A DNA stretch of 55,969 nucleotides from LMUY01 sp964242925 (GCA_964242925.1 CAXTBW010000017.1:1-55969), one strand, 5' to 3'; numbered from the stretch's first letter, positions 36,470 through 46,227 are shown. A program made the numbers and translations. The notes: generated by a model not told the origin, from the sequence alone.

Positions 36470-38060
36470 CTTGCGCGTCCGATTTGCCCCAGCCGCCGCC
36501 GCCCGCCGTGTGCATCAGCAGCCGGTCGCCGGTCTGCAGCACCGTGCTGAGCTTGGAGCGGATCCGCTCCCGCGCCCCGTCCGCGCGCAGCACCCACGCC
36601 TCCGCCATGCAACCGTCGCCGCCGCCCGCCGCACCGCGCGCCGCGTGCATGTGGCGCTCGCCGCGGAAGGTGAGGGTGAGCGGGCCCCGCAGCACCTCGT
36701 ACTCCCGGGTGGCGCCGCAGCCGCCGTCGTGCCGCCCCCGCCCACCCGAGCCGCGCCGGATCGAGAGTTCGTGCACGCGCACGGGGGCGTCGATCTCCAT
36801 CGCCTCGGCCGGTTGGTTCATGGTGTTGCCGATATCGGTGCCGACCACGTTGACGCCGGGCCGCACGGCGGAGCCGCCGCTGCCGCCGGCCATGGTCTCG
36901 GTCACCACGAAGGTGGACCCGTCCGGGCGCCGTCCGGACAGCGCCATCACCGTGCTGGCGCCGCTATTTGCGGCCGGGATCCGGTCCGGCAACGCCTGCG
37001 CCAGCGCGCCGAGGATCGCGTTGGTCAGGATCTTCACCGTCGCGGTGCGGGCGTTCACCGCGGCGGGGAAGCGCGGGTTCAGCACCGAGCCCTCCGGCAG
37101 CACCACCCGCAACGGCCGGAAGCAACCGCCATTGTTCGGGATTTCCGCCCCGGTCACGGCGCGGATGGCGTAGTAGACCCCCGCCATCACCCCGGCCGGA
37201 ACGGCGTTCACCGGGCCGCGCACCTGCGGCGACGAGCCGGTGAAGTCCACCGTGATCTCGTCGCCGGCGACCGTCACCTCCACCTCGATCGGCACCGGGC
37301 GATCCAGGTCAACCCCGTCATTGTCGAGCGCGTCGCTGTAATGCCAGCTGCCGTCGCCGATTGCGCGGATGGCGGCGCGGGTCGCCATCTCCGCCCGCCG
37401 CACCAGCTCGCGCAGCATGGCGTCGAGCGCCCCCGCGCCATAGCGGCCGGCGAGCTCCGCCACCCGCTCCGCGCCGATGCGGCCGGCGGAGATCTGGGCG
37501 TTCAGGTCCCATTCGAATGCGTCGGGCGTGCGGGTGTTCAGCGCGATGATGCGCATGATCTGCGCGTCCATCACCCCCTGGCGATACAGGCGGAGCGGCG
37601 GCAGGCGCAGGCCTTCCTGGAAGATCTCGGTGGCCGTGGTCGGGACCGAACCGGGGGTGAGGCCGCCCATGTCCTGGTGATGCAGGATGGTGGCGGCGAG
37701 CGCGATCAGCGCACCGTCGGCGAACACGGGGACCAGCAGCGACACGTCCGGGATGTGGGTGCCGCCGTCATACGGGTCGTTCATCAGGTAGACGTCGCCC
37801 GGGTGCATCTGCTCGAGCGGGAAGGCCGCGACCAGCCGGGTCACGGCAGGCAGCAGGCAGCCCAGCAACAGGGGGAGGGAGACCGACTGCGCCACCACTG
37901 TGCCGTCTGGCAGGAACAGGCTGGCGGAGGCGTCGTTCGCCTCTCGCACGATGGGCGATACGGCGGAGCGCAGCATCACGCCCTGCATCTCCTCCGCGAT
38001 CGCCTCCAACCGGCGGCGGACGATCTCGACGGAGGCGGGATCCATCCGTTCGGCGTTCAT
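36462..38060 (-). CDS. Hydantoinase B / oxoprolinase family protein
   Basis: 532-residue HyuB-type subunit. Start MNAERMDPASVEIVRRRLEA, then FLPDGTVVAQSVSLPLLLG, GDVYLMNDPYDGGTHIPDV, ATILHHQDMGGLTPGSVPT and the Gly-rich end TAGGGGWGK are family signatures. HyuA/HyuB pairs open cyclic amide rings with ATP (hydantoin, N-methylhydantoin, 5-oxoproline) or act as acetone-carboxylase-like enzymes. ATG 38060 overlaps the hyuA stop. Substrate class only; nothing fixes the specific compound. Confidence 0.9.
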   Translation of the reverse strand: MNAERMDPASVEIVRRRLEAIAEEMQGVMLRSAVSPIVREANDASASLFLPDGTVVAQSVSLPLLLGCLLPAVTRLVAAFPLEQMHPGDVYLMNDPYDGGTHIPDVSLLVPVFADGALIALAATILHHQDMGGLTPGSVPTTATEIFQEGLRLPPLRLYRQGVMDAQIMRIIALNTRTPDAFEWDLNAQISAGRIGAERVAELAGRYGAGALDAMLRELVRRAEMATRAAIRAIGDGSWHYSDALDNDGVDLDRPVPIEVEVTVAGDEITVDFTGSSPQVRGPVNAVPAGVMAGVYYAIRAVTGAEIPNNGGCFRPLRVVLPEGSVLNPRFPAAVNARTATVKILTNAILGALAQALPDRIPAANSGASTVMALSGRRPDGSTFVVTETMAGGSGGSAVRPGVNVVGTDIGNTMNQPAEAMEIDAPVRVHELSIRRGSGGRGRHDGGCGATREYEVLRGPLTLTFRGERHMHAARGAAGGGDGCMAEAWVLRADGARERIRSKLSTVLQTGDRLLMHTAGGGGWGKSDAQGG

Positions 38061-40078
38061 GCCGGCTGCTTCTCCATCAGCAGGAAGGCTGGCTGCGCGG
38101 TTGCCCGCCAGGACCGCGGGACCACCAGGGTGGAGTCGTCCTGTTCGAGGATCGCCGGGCCGTGCAGCGTCTCGCCGGGGGCGAGGCCGTGGCGTTGCAC
38201 CACGGCCACCCTCTCGGCCACGCCGTCGATCACCGCCTCGCGCCACGACGCCTCGGCAGCGGGCGCGGCGGCCGAGCGGATGGTCGCCGCGCCCGTGCGG
38301 CGGGCGCGTTGCACGACCCGCAGCTCCACCAGGCGCACGGGGGCATCGCGGGTGTGGCCATAGGCCTGGCGGTGGGCGGCGATGAAGGCGCTGCGGATCG
38401 CTGCGCCCGGGCACGGCGCGGCCGGGTCGATCGCGACAGTCAGGTGGTGGCCCTGGCCCACGAAACTCGCTGCGGCGGAGAGTTCGGTTTCCGCCACGCC
38501 CGGAGGCACGCCGTCCGCCGCCATCGCGGCGACGCAGGCCGCAGTCAGCCCGGCAATCGCCTCCAGCAGGGTCGCCTCGCCGAGCTGGTCGAGCGTCTTG
38601 TAGAACCCGCGGCTGACGTCGTGCTCCAGCGGCGCCTCGAGCAGACCCGTGGCCGCCAGCACGCCGGGCGCGGCTGGCACGATCACCGTTGTCATGCCCA
38701 GCTCGTCGGCGATGGCGGTCGCGTGCAGCCCGCCGCCGCCGCCCGCGGACAGCAGCCACAGGAAGCGAGGGTCGACGCCGCGTGCAACCGTCATGCGCCG
38801 CACCGCTTCGGCCAGGGCCGCGTTGGTGATGCGGTGGATCGCGACGGCCGCCTCCCGCACGCCCAGGCCGAGCGGCCCGGCCACGTCCCGCTCGATGGCT
38901 GCGTGGGCCGCCGCTTGGTCCAGCCGGATCGCCCCGCCGGCGAAGCGATCCGGGTCCACCAGGCCGAGCGCCACCGATGCGTCGAGCACGGTCGGCCGGA
39001 TGCCGCCGCGGCCGTAGCAGGCGGGGCCCGGCGCAGCGCCAGCCGAGCGCGGGCCCACCTGCAGCCCGCCCATTTCGTCCACGAACGCGATGGAGCCGCC
39101 GCCCGCCGCGATGGCCAGCACGTCGGCTGTGGGCACCCGCACCGGGAAGCCGCCGATGGCGCCGTCCGGCCGCAGCGCGGGCACGCCGCCCTCGATCAGC
39201 GCCACGTCTGCGCTGGTGCCGCCCACGTCGATGGAGATGCCCGCGCTCTGCCCGGCCGTGCGCAGCACGGACGCCGCGCCGATCGCCGCGGCGGATGGGC
39301 CGGACAGGGCGAGGCGGATCGGCCGCGCGCGGGCCGCCGCCGCGCCCAGCAAGCCGCCGCGGGAGTGCATCACCTGCAGCGGCGCCGTTATGCCGCGGTC
39401 ACGCAGGATGGTCTCGATGCGACCCAGATAGTCGGCCATCACCGGCTTCAGCGCCGCGTCGAACACGGTCGCGCATGTCCGCTCGTATTCGCGCAACGCC
39501 GGGTCGACCTCGCAGGACAGCGAGACCGTCATGCCGGGGCAGCGTTCCTGCACGATCGCGCGGGCGCGCTGTTCGTGGGCGGGATTGAGGAAGGAGAACA
39601 GGAAGCAGATCGCCACCGCTGCGACGCCCGCCTCCGCCAGGCTGGCGACGGCGGCGGCCACCTCCGCCTCATCCAATGGCGTCACGATGGCCCCGTCCGG
39701 CCCAATCCGCTCCGTCACGCCGATGCGCTGCATGGGCGGCACGACGTCGCCCGGCGTCTGCGGTGGGAAAATCAGGTCGTAGTTGGAAGCGCGGATCATG
39801 CGGCCGATCTCGATCACGTCGGCAAACCCGCGCGTGGTGATCAGGCCGACCCTTGCGGCGGTGCCCTCGAGGATCGCGTTGGTTGCGACGGTCGTGCCGT
39901 GGAGGAAGCGGCGCACCGCGCCCGCGTCGCTTCCAGGCAGCAGGCGCTGCAAGGCGTCCCCCACGGCGCGGGCCGGGTCGTCCGGCGTGCTCGGCGCTTT
40001 CAGGAGGCGAAATACGCCGGACTCGTCACGCAGAACCGCGTCTGTGAAGGTTCCGCCGATGTCGATCCCGATCTCCAC
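38057..40078 (-). CDS. Hydantoinase A / oxoprolinase family protein
   Basis: 673-residue HyuA-type subunit with an actin-like ATP-binding fold. EIGIDIGGTFTDAVL is the phosphate-1 motif, HGTTVATNAILEG follows, and GISIDVGGTSADVALIEGG is the second phosphate motif. GTG 40078 is the start, with GGAG upstream and the family motif beginning at residue 2. First gene of a seven-gene minus-strand operon; the adjoining liv-type importer suggests that the substrate is taken up and hydrolysed by the same unit. Confidence 0.92.
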   Translation of the reverse strand: MEIGIDIGGTFTDAVLRDESGVFRLLKAPSTPDDPARAVGDALQRLLPGSDAGAVRRFLHGTTVATNAILEGTAARVGLITTRGFADVIEIGRMIRASNYDLIFPPQTPGDVVPPMQRIGVTERIGPDGAIVTPLDEAEVAAAVASLAEAGVAAVAICFLFSFLNPAHEQRARAIVQERCPGMTVSLSCEVDPALREYERTCATVFDAALKPVMADYLGRIETILRDRGITAPLQVMHSRGGLLGAAAARARPIRLALSGPSAAAIGAASVLRTAGQSAGISIDVGGTSADVALIEGGVPALRPDGAIGGFPVRVPTADVLAIAAGGGSIAFVDEMGGLQVGPRSAGAAPGPACYGRGGIRPTVLDASVALGLVDPDRFAGGAIRLDQAAAHAAIERDVAGPLGLGVREAAVAIHRITNAALAEAVRRMTVARGVDPRFLWLLSAGGGGGLHATAIADELGMTTVIVPAAPGVLAATGLLEAPLEHDVSRGFYKTLDQLGEATLLEAIAGLTAACVAAMAADGVPPGVAETELSAAASFVGQGHHLTVAIDPAAPCPGAAIRSAFIAAHRQAYGHTRDAPVRLVELRVVQRARRTGAATIRSAAAPAAEASWREAVIDGVAERVAVVQRHGLAPGETLHGPAILEQDDSTLVVPRSWRATAQPAFLLMEKQPA

Positions 40079-40257
40079 GCAATCTCCGCCGCAACACAGC
40101 TCTCGTCTGTTGAGCTGCTGGTGCAAGCGCCTGCTGCAAGCGCCGTGCCGCCTCGGTTGAATGGCAGCCCAGTCAGGTTTCGGCGATCACCAGCCTGACG
40201 AGGACGCACGTTGTCCGCAGCAGTGCGGAGGAAGCGCCAGTCGCGGTCGAGCCGTGT

Positions 40258-41544
40258 TCATGAGAGCTGGGCGATGCACAAGAGGACGAAGCGTCTCGTT
40301 GTTGCCGCCAGGCGAGCCTGAAGCGGGCGGTATGGCCAGCTTGGACGCAACATCGCAACGACCAAGGCCGGCGTTTCCGCTGGGATGTCTTGGAAGCAGG
40401 TGGCCAAGCGGGGATCGTCGGGTTTCCAGTGAAGCGCGAGCGGAAAATGCGCCACCAGTTCGGCGTTAGGCGGCGTCGCTGGAGGCAGGCAGCGCTTTCC
40501 AGTGAACAAGCTGGCCGCGCAGCCAATAAGGTCGCCGCTGCGCGCAAGCCGGATGTTTGCCAGTGAGGTTGCCCGGGGATTGAGTTCGATCATCATGATC
40601 CGACCAGTTGCCTGTTCGACCATGAAATCCAGCCCGTAGAAGCCAGTCAGCCGCATGTGCCGGGCAAGGGTCCTGGCGTCCTCCGTCACCGAGGGCCGGT
40701 CGACTAGACGCACGATCGTCGAGGGCCCTGTCGCTCCGATGCATTCGACGGCGTCCACTGTGGTTGCGGCCAGCACCTCGCCGTCTTGACAGAATATGGC
40801 GGTATTGCCTGGACATCCCACGACGTGTCTTTGAACGCTGACCTCAGGCCGTGGGTCCGCCCACCAGTCGGAGAGCGAATATGGGTCGCGATTGATCAAC
40901 AAGCGCTTCAGAGCCGGAAGCAATTTGCGACGACGCAACGTGCGGAACGCGCCAAATGCCTCCTCGCGGGTGGTGGCGATGCGCACGCCGGCGCCCGCGC
41001 TGGCGCCGTTCGCCTTGACAACCCAAGGTCCCGGCACCCGGTCTAGCCAGGCTTCCAACGCCGGCTGCGTTTTGACGACGGCGTCCTCCGGGACGGCTAT
41101 TCCCAACCGGCGCGCGAGCACGGCGAAGAGCACGCGCGATGTCGCGACGGGGTAGCCGAGAGACGGTCCGAGCGACCGCTCCACCAAGGCGCGCTCGGCT
41201 GCTGTTCCCATGCGATGGAGTTGATGCATATGGCCAACCGCCCGGTCGTCGCCTGGGACCAGCATGACCGGACGGCACTTCGCGATGGCCGCTGACAATG
41301 CCGCTACCGAGCGGAAAGCCTGCTGGCGAAATACTGTTATGCCAGGTACGGCCAGCGCCGCATGGCCTGGGGGACAAAGGACCGATACGTTGCAACCCTG
41401 CATTACCAGAAGATGAGCCAGGCGGGCGAACGACGCCCACCAGCACGTGGTCACCAAAAGCGCAGGGCCCACATAGGAACTCTTTAGACGAGGTGGAAGC
41501 TGTACGTCACCGTCTGAGACGCCACGACTTGAACAATCCGGCAT
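40258..41544 (-). CDS. ATP-grasp family ligase
   Basis: 428-residue protein with a complete ATP-grasp core. A pre-ATP-grasp Rossmann domain (about 25-130) is followed by PWVVKANGASAGAGVRI with Lys177, GFYGLDFMVE with Asp306, and MIELNPRATS with Glu320 and Asn322 binding magnesium. ATP-grasp enzymes couple a carboxylate, through acyl phosphate, to an amine or other nucleophile; the substrates here are unknown. It is not a known carbamoyl-phosphate, biotin-carboxylase or D-Ala-D-Ala type by eye. It is divergent from a flavin monooxygenase across an 87-base region with an inverted repeat, and the two may serve one pathway. Confidence 0.85.
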   Translation of the reverse strand: MPDCSSRGVSDGDVQLPPRLKSSYVGPALLVTTCWWASFARLAHLLVMQGCNVSVLCPPGHAALAVPGITVFRQQAFRSVAALSAAIAKCRPVMLVPGDDRAVGHMHQLHRMGTAAERALVERSLGPSLGYPVATSRVLFAVLARRLGIAVPEDAVVKTQPALEAWLDRVPGPWVVKANGASAGAGVRIATTREEAFGAFRTLRRRKLLPALKRLLINRDPYSLSDWWADPRPEVSVQRHVVGCPGNTAIFCQDGEVLAATTVDAVECIGATGPSTIVRLVDRPSVTEDARTLARHMRLTGFYGLDFMVEQATGRIMMIELNPRATSLANIRLARSGDLIGCAASLFTGKRCLPPATPPNAELVAHFPLALHWKPDDPRLATCFQDIPAETPALVVAMLRPSWPYRPLQARLAATTRRFVLLCIAQLS

Positions 41545-41602
41545 AGCTTGTGCGCATGATCACATGTTGCTTCATTAGCATCGCATGCCTCCCTATGATT
41601 CA

Positions 41603-41624
41603 CCAATATTTTTCGTGATATTGG
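41603..41624. promoter_or_regulatory. Inverted repeat between divergent ATP-grasp and monooxygenase genes
   Basis: CCAATAT (41603-41609) and ATATTGG (41618-41624) form a perfect 7-bp inverted repeat with 8 bases between, ending 7 bases before the monooxygenase ATG. It sits in the most AT-rich part of the area. A repressor site controlling both genes is the simplest reading; the protein is unknown. Confidence 0.4.
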
Positions 41625-41631
41625 ATCAGCT

Positions 41632-42779
41632 ATGGAAGACGTCGTTGTGGTCGGCGCAGGCCCATATGGCCTTTCAGTGGCCGCTCACCTTGCGCCATCT
41701 ATCAAGCGCATGCGCGTGTTTGGCGTGCCGATGCAGACTTGGCGCACCCACATGCCCCAAGGCATGCGGCTGAAATCCGAAGGGTTCGCATCCTCGCTGT
41801 ACGATCCGGGCGCCGCGTACAGGTTGTCGCGATATTGCGATGATCATGGCATCCCTTATGCCGACATGGGACTTCCCGTTTCGGGCAAGGTCTTTGCGGA
41901 TTACGGACAGGAGTTCGCCCGTCGCTTCGTGCCTATGCTGGAAGACCGGGTCGTCACGGACCTGCATTCTGTCGGTGACGGCTTCGAAGTCGGCACGGCT
42001 GACGGAACGCGGATTGCCGCGCGCCGTGTCGTCTGCGCGATTGGGATCGTCCACTACGCCCATGTGGCGCCGTCGCTGGCTGACCTGCCGCCAGATCTGT
42101 GCTCGCATTCCTCTGCCCATTCGAACCTGACCCCCTTCAAGGGCAAGACGGTCGCGGTTGTCGGCGGTGGCGCGTCCGCGGCTGACTGCGCGGCATTGCT
42201 GTCCGAGGCCGGGGCCGTCGTCCATCTGCTGACCCGGCAGTCTGGCCTCCGCTTTCACGACAAGCCGCACAAGCGCAGCTTACGGGACCGGGCGCGGCGG
42301 CCGACAACGGCGATCGGGCCAGGGTGGAAGTCAGTGCTGTGCACCAAGGCGCCGTTGGCGTTTCACAGCATGCCGGAACCCTTCCGTGTGGATGTGACCC
42401 GTCGCTATCTGGGTCCGGCGCCGTGCTGGTTCGTACGGGACCAGGTGGAAGCCGGCGTGACAGTGCATACGAGCGCGACCATCGTCAGCGCCAAGGCGCA
42501 GAATGGCCGCGCCGTCCTGGAAATGGCAGTGGCGGGTGGCGCGGAGTTCCTGGAGGTCGACCATGTGTTGGCCGCCACCGGGTATAAAGTCGATCTCGGC
42601 CGGTTGCCGTTCCTTGCGAACGACCTGGGCAAATCGCTGCGAACGGAGGCGGGCGCGCCGGCGCTGTCCCGTTGGTTCGAGTCGAGTGTCCCAGGGCTTT
42701 TCTTCGTCGGCCCGTCAGCGGCGAACGCGTTTGGGCCATTGTTGCGGTTCGCTTGCGGCGCCGAGTTTACGGCGCGGCG
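41632..42779 (+). CDS. FAD/NAD(P)-binding monooxygenase-type oxidoreductase, C-terminus in gap
   Basis: About 382 residues visible of a two-dinucleotide-domain flavoprotein. FAD motif GAGPYG (8-13), NADPH motif GGGASA (178-183) after GKTVAVV, and AATGYKVDLGRLPFL, the ATG element of flavin N- or Baeyer-Villiger-type monooxygenases. The last visible stretch, GLFFVGPSAANAFGPLLRFA, is the usual near-C-terminal FAD-contact region, so only a short tail and the downstream intergenic area are lost in the gap. The exact reaction is unknown; N-hydroxylation of an amine is one option. Divergent from the ATP-grasp gene. Confidence 0.82.
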
Positions 42780-42879
42780 NNNNNNNNNNNNNNNNNNNNN
42801 NNNNNNNNNNNNNNNNNNNNNNNNNNNNNNNNNNNNNNNNNNNNNNNNNNNNNNNNNNNNNNNNNNNNNNNNNNNNNNN
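42780..42879. other. Scaffold gap (100 N)
   Basis: Second block of exactly 100 undetermined bases. It removes the end of the monooxygenase gene and any gene between it and the convergent LLM monooxygenase. Confidence 0.99.
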
Positions 42880-42895
42880 ACCGGTCCAAAGACAA

Positions 42896-44230
42896 TCAGT
42901 CTGCGAACGGGTCTGCCGGAATGGCCAGGCCCAAGTTCTCCCGCAGCGTCGCGCCCTGATAGCTGGTGCGGAAGAGTCCGCGGCGCTGCAGTTCCGGCAC
43001 GACCAGGTCCACGAACAGCCGCAGCGCGCGGGGCAGCACCGGCAGCGACATGACGAAGCCGTCGCAGGCCTTCTCCGCCCACCACGCCTCGAATACGTCG
43101 GCGATCTCCTTCGGGCCGCCCTTCACCATGTTTCCGCTCATGCTGGGCAGCGTGCGCGCGCACGTCTGCCGCACCGTCAGCCCCTCGCGGGCGGCCGTGG
43201 CCAGCACGGAGCGCCCGATTGCGGTGCCGCCTAAGCTGACGGCATCCGTCTGCGGCATGGGGCCGTCCGGGTCGCACCGGGTCAGGTCCAGGTTGACGAT
43301 CTTGGAAAGATAGGTGAGCGCGAGATCGGGAGCGATCAGAGTCTGCAGCTCGTCCAGCAGGCGTTCGGCCTCGTCTGCGGTGCGACCGACCATGACGCTG
43401 ATGCCGGGCAGGATCTTAAGCTGGTCCGGCGTGCGGCCGTATTTCACCATGCGGCCCTTGATGTCGGCATAGGCCTTCTTGCCCTCCTCCAGGTTGGCGG
43501 CCGTGCCGAACAGCGCGTCCGCCCCGTAAGCCGCCAACTCCCTGCCCGCCTCTGATTGCCCGGCCATGCACACGATCGGCTGGCCTTGCGGGCAGCGGGC
43601 GACGTTGAGCGGACCTTGGACCTTGAAGTAGGGTCCTGCATGGTCGAGACGGCGGACCTTGGCGGCGTCCAGGTACTGGCCGGTCGCCTTGTTCTGGACG
43701 AAAGCGTCGGCGCCCCAGCTATCCCAGAGGCCTCGCACGACATCGAGGCACTCGCGGGCCATCGCGTAGCGGGTCTCGCGACTGAAATGCTCGTCACGCC
43801 CGAAATTCCTCGAATCCTCCACGTATTGCGTGGTCACAAGATTCCACCCCGCCCGTCCGCCGCTCAAATGGTCCAGCGAGGCGAACTTGCGTGCGATGAG
43901 ATAGGGCGGGTCGTAGCTTGTGGTGGCGGTGGCGACGAAGCCGAGGTGCTTGGTGTGCTGGGACAGGGCAGCGAAGAGCGTGACCGGCTCGAACACCGCC
44001 GGGCGGTCGGAGGGGCTGTTCGCCTGGAACAGGCTGGGTTTGTCCATCTGGCGAACACCGTTGCCGTCCGCCAGGAACAGCATGTCGAACAAGCCCTGTT
44101 CGGCGAGCTTCGCGACCTCGACCGTGTTGGCGAGGCTCATGCAACTGCGGTCGAAGGCGTCGGCATGGCGCCAGCCGGCTAGGTGACCGCCGAGCGGGAG
44201 TGCATGCATGCCCAAGATCATCATCGCCAT
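42896..44230 (-). CDS. LLM-class flavin monooxygenase, NtaA/DmoA-like
   Basis: 444-residue member of the same family as the gene at 26873, but clearly diverged. Signatures are FLADGNGVRQMDKPS, TATTSYDPPYLIARKFASLD, GRAGWNLVTTQYVEDSRNFG and GQSEAGRELAAYGADALF. ATG 44230 is preferred (AGGGG upstream) over an in-frame start at 44308. It needs reduced FMN from an unlinked reductase. Substrates in the family are chelators, dimethyl sulfide and organosulfur compounds; none can be chosen here. Confidence 0.9.
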   Translation of the reverse strand: MAMMILGMHALPLGGHLAGWRHADAFDRSCMSLANTVEVAKLAEQGLFDMLFLADGNGVRQMDKPSLFQANSPSDRPAVFEPVTLFAALSQHTKHLGFVATATTSYDPPYLIARKFASLDHLSGGRAGWNLVTTQYVEDSRNFGRDEHFSRETRYAMARECLDVVRGLWDSWGADAFVQNKATGQYLDAAKVRRLDHAGPYFKVQGPLNVARCPQGQPIVCMAGQSEAGRELAAYGADALFGTAANLEEGKKAYADIKGRMVKYGRTPDQLKILPGISVMVGRTADEAERLLDELQTLIAPDLALTYLSKIVNLDLTRCDPDGPMPQTDAVSLGGTAIGRSVLATAAREGLTVRQTCARTLPSMSGNMVKGGPKEIADVFEAWWAEKACDGFVMSLPVLPRALRLFVDLVVPELQRRGLFRTSYQGATLRENLGLAIPADPFAD

Positions 44231-44421
44231 TGCCCCTGCAGTCTGCCCGTCAGACTGTGCACACGGTGTGCCAAGGCGCCTTGCTGAATGCCGCTTGTAG
44301 ACGACCACGGACCGGTGCCGCGCGGTGGACGTCCGCTTACCCGCACCGTCGTCTAGACCGGATGAGGTGGATGGCTCCCGCTGATGGCGCCAGGCGCCAG
44401 GGTGCTGACGGAGCCCCGACC

Positions 44422-46227
44422 TCAGCTGTTCGGTATGACGATCGAGAAGTGCGCTGTGCCGTTCGCGTACAACGCGGCGCTGGAGGCTGGCAGCAAGGTT
44501 CCATTCAGCTCGACGCCCTTGACGTAAAGGTTACGGTCGGTCGAAGCGGAACCGTCGTACAGGTCGTTCAGGAACGACACGGCCAAGTCGTGCGTGCCGG
44601 CGGTGAGGGCGCCGAGCACATTCACTGCCTGGCTCTGGCTGTTGGAATTCGAGGCGGTCACGGCGCCGCCGCCCACTTGCGCTCCGTCGAGGCTGACCGA
44701 GTAGTTCGCGTCTCCCTGGTAAGCGTCTTCTGCCAGCAGCAGCGTCAGCGGCGACGTCTGCGTCGTGAAGTTCGTGGTCCCGTTGGCATACTCCACGACG
44801 GATCCGGGCGTGGCCGACGTCCCGTCATAGGTCACGCTGTTGACGTACAGGTTGCGGTCGGTCGACGGGCTGCCCGCATACAGGTCGTTGATGAAGGTGA
44901 TGCCGACCGTGTGGCTGCCGCTTCCCCAATCGCCGTCCAGGACGAGATCCTGGCTGACGCCCGCCGTATGAGATGCAGTGGTCGTTTCCACACCTCCCAC
45001 TTGGTTGCCGTCGACGCTGACGGTGTATTGGGCGTCGCCTTGGTAGGCATCCTCGGACACGTTGACGTCCAGCGTGTCGGTGACCGTCGTCGAAGCCATC
45101 GTGGTGGGACTGCCGGTGGTCGTCGTGTTGGTGTCCGTCGTCGTCGTGGGCGCGGCCGTGCTTGCCGCCGCTCCGAAGTAATGCGACCACGCGGCCGCTT
45201 CGGCCGGCTTGCCGGCCGTGCTGCTCGAGAAATCGTAGTTGCCGTCGGCGTTTGCGTCCCACAGGTTCACGAACGCGATCTGGTCGCCCGACGCGCTCAG
45301 CGTCTGCGCTAGCCATTGCGGGAAAGCGGCATCGTCCGATACGTCGTGACCGCCGCTGCTGTTGCCTGCCCCGGTTTCCGGAATGGCGAACGGCTTGCCC
45401 TGCTGGTTGGCGAAGGCGAGCAGGTCCTGCAAATCCAGAAGATGGCCGCTGCTGCCATCCAGCGCGTAAGGTGTGGCGGCAGGATAGTTCCAGTAATGGA
45501 TGCGGTTCACCGGGTCGGCAACGAAGGCGCTCAGGCTGCTGTCGACGGCGCCGTTGTTCGCATCCCAGTCGTAAAGCGGGTTATACGGATAGACGTTGCT
45601 GTACATGTCGGCGCCGATGATGTCGACGTAGCTGTTGCCGGGGTACAGGTTTTGCAACGTGTTGGTGGTGTCGTAGTTGGTGGCGTTCGGATTCCACACG
45701 ACGTTCAGCGTGACGCCGTCAGCCTGCGCCGTCTGGTGCAGCACAGTCGAGATATGTTGGAACGCCGAGACCCAATCCGCTTGCGTTTGACTGTCGGTCC
45801 CGGCGAAGGACGGCGAGCCGGCCAGGTTCATCTCCACGCCCGGCCGCCAATACTGGGTGGTGAATCCGTCGTTTGCCCAGGCCTGCACCATCTGTTGCAG
45901 GACGCTGTCATACTGGCCTGACGCGAAAGCCTGATACTGCTGGTCCTGGCTGAGGCCGCTGGCGCTGGACGCCATTGGCAGGCCGATCACCGGGGCGGCA
46001 TAGGCGCCATAGCCGGATTGCTGCGCCGAATAGGCCTGGTAGCCAGCGTCTGCAACCCACTGGGTAATGGGGTGGCTCTGGTCAACATAGGAGTCAATGA
46101 AAGATGGCGTCGTGCCCATAAGCTGGGTGAAGCTGTCCAGTTCATTCTGGAATGCGCTCTCCGCAACTGGATCTCCAGCAGCGGGATTATTGAAGTAGCC
46201 GCCAAGCGGATAGGGAGTATTGGTCAT
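44422..46227 (-). CDS. GH26-like glycosidase with two CBM60-like modules
   Basis: 601-residue protein starting MTNTPYPLGGYF at ATG 46227. The TIM-barrel part (about 5-350) resembles GH26: YWRPGVEMN with probable acid/base Glu132 and PFAIPETGAG with probable nucleophile Glu284; VDIIGADMY and IAFVNLWDAN also fit. A Thr-rich linker (356-382) leads to two similar beta modules (about 383-482 and 494-592), each with EDAYQGDA(Q/N)Y, (F)(I/L)NDLY and STDRNLYV, which match calcium-dependent xylan-type CBM60. There is no signal peptide, so export by a type I system or a cytosolic role is implied. Composition is Asn/Thr/Ser-rich. Likely acts on beta-mannan, xylan or the cell's own exopolysaccharide. Confidence 0.75.
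   Translation of the reverse strand: MTNTPYPLGGYFNNPAAGDPVAESAFQNELDSFTQLMGTTPSFIDSYVDQSHPITQWVADAGYQAYSAQQSGYGAYAAPVIGLPMASSASGLSQDQQYQAFASGQYDSVLQQMVQAWANDGFTTQYWRPGVEMNLAGSPSFAGTDSQTQADWVSAFQHISTVLHQTAQADGVTLNVVWNPNATNYDTTNTLQNLYPGNSYVDIIGADMYSNVYPYNPLYDWDANNGAVDSSLSAFVADPVNRIHYWNYPAATPYALDGSSGHLLDLQDLLAFANQQGKPFAIPETGAGNSSGGHDVSDDAAFPQWLAQTLSASGDQIAFVNLWDANADGNYDFSSSTAGKPAEAAAWSHYFGAAASTAAPTTTTDTNTTTTGSPTTMASTTVTDTLDVNVSEDAYQGDAQYTVSVDGNQVGGVETTTASHTAGVSQDLVLDGDWGSGSHTVGITFINDLYAGSPSTDRNLYVNSVTYDGTSATPGSVVEYANGTTNFTTQTSPLTLLLAEDAYQGDANYSVSLDGAQVGGGAVTASNSNSQSQAVNVLGALTAGTHDLAVSFLNDLYDGSASTDRNLYVKGVELNGTLLPASSAALYANGTAHFSIVIPNS

Noticed and set aside
36462..38759. Longer hydantoinase B starting 233 codons upstream
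   Set aside because: The extension lies over hyuA in another frame and has no family similarity; ATG 38060 with ATGA overlap is the right start.
15669..42879. The two 100-N blocks as ends of the same repeat
   Set aside because: The bases flanking the two gaps share no recognisable similarity, so a common element is not supported.
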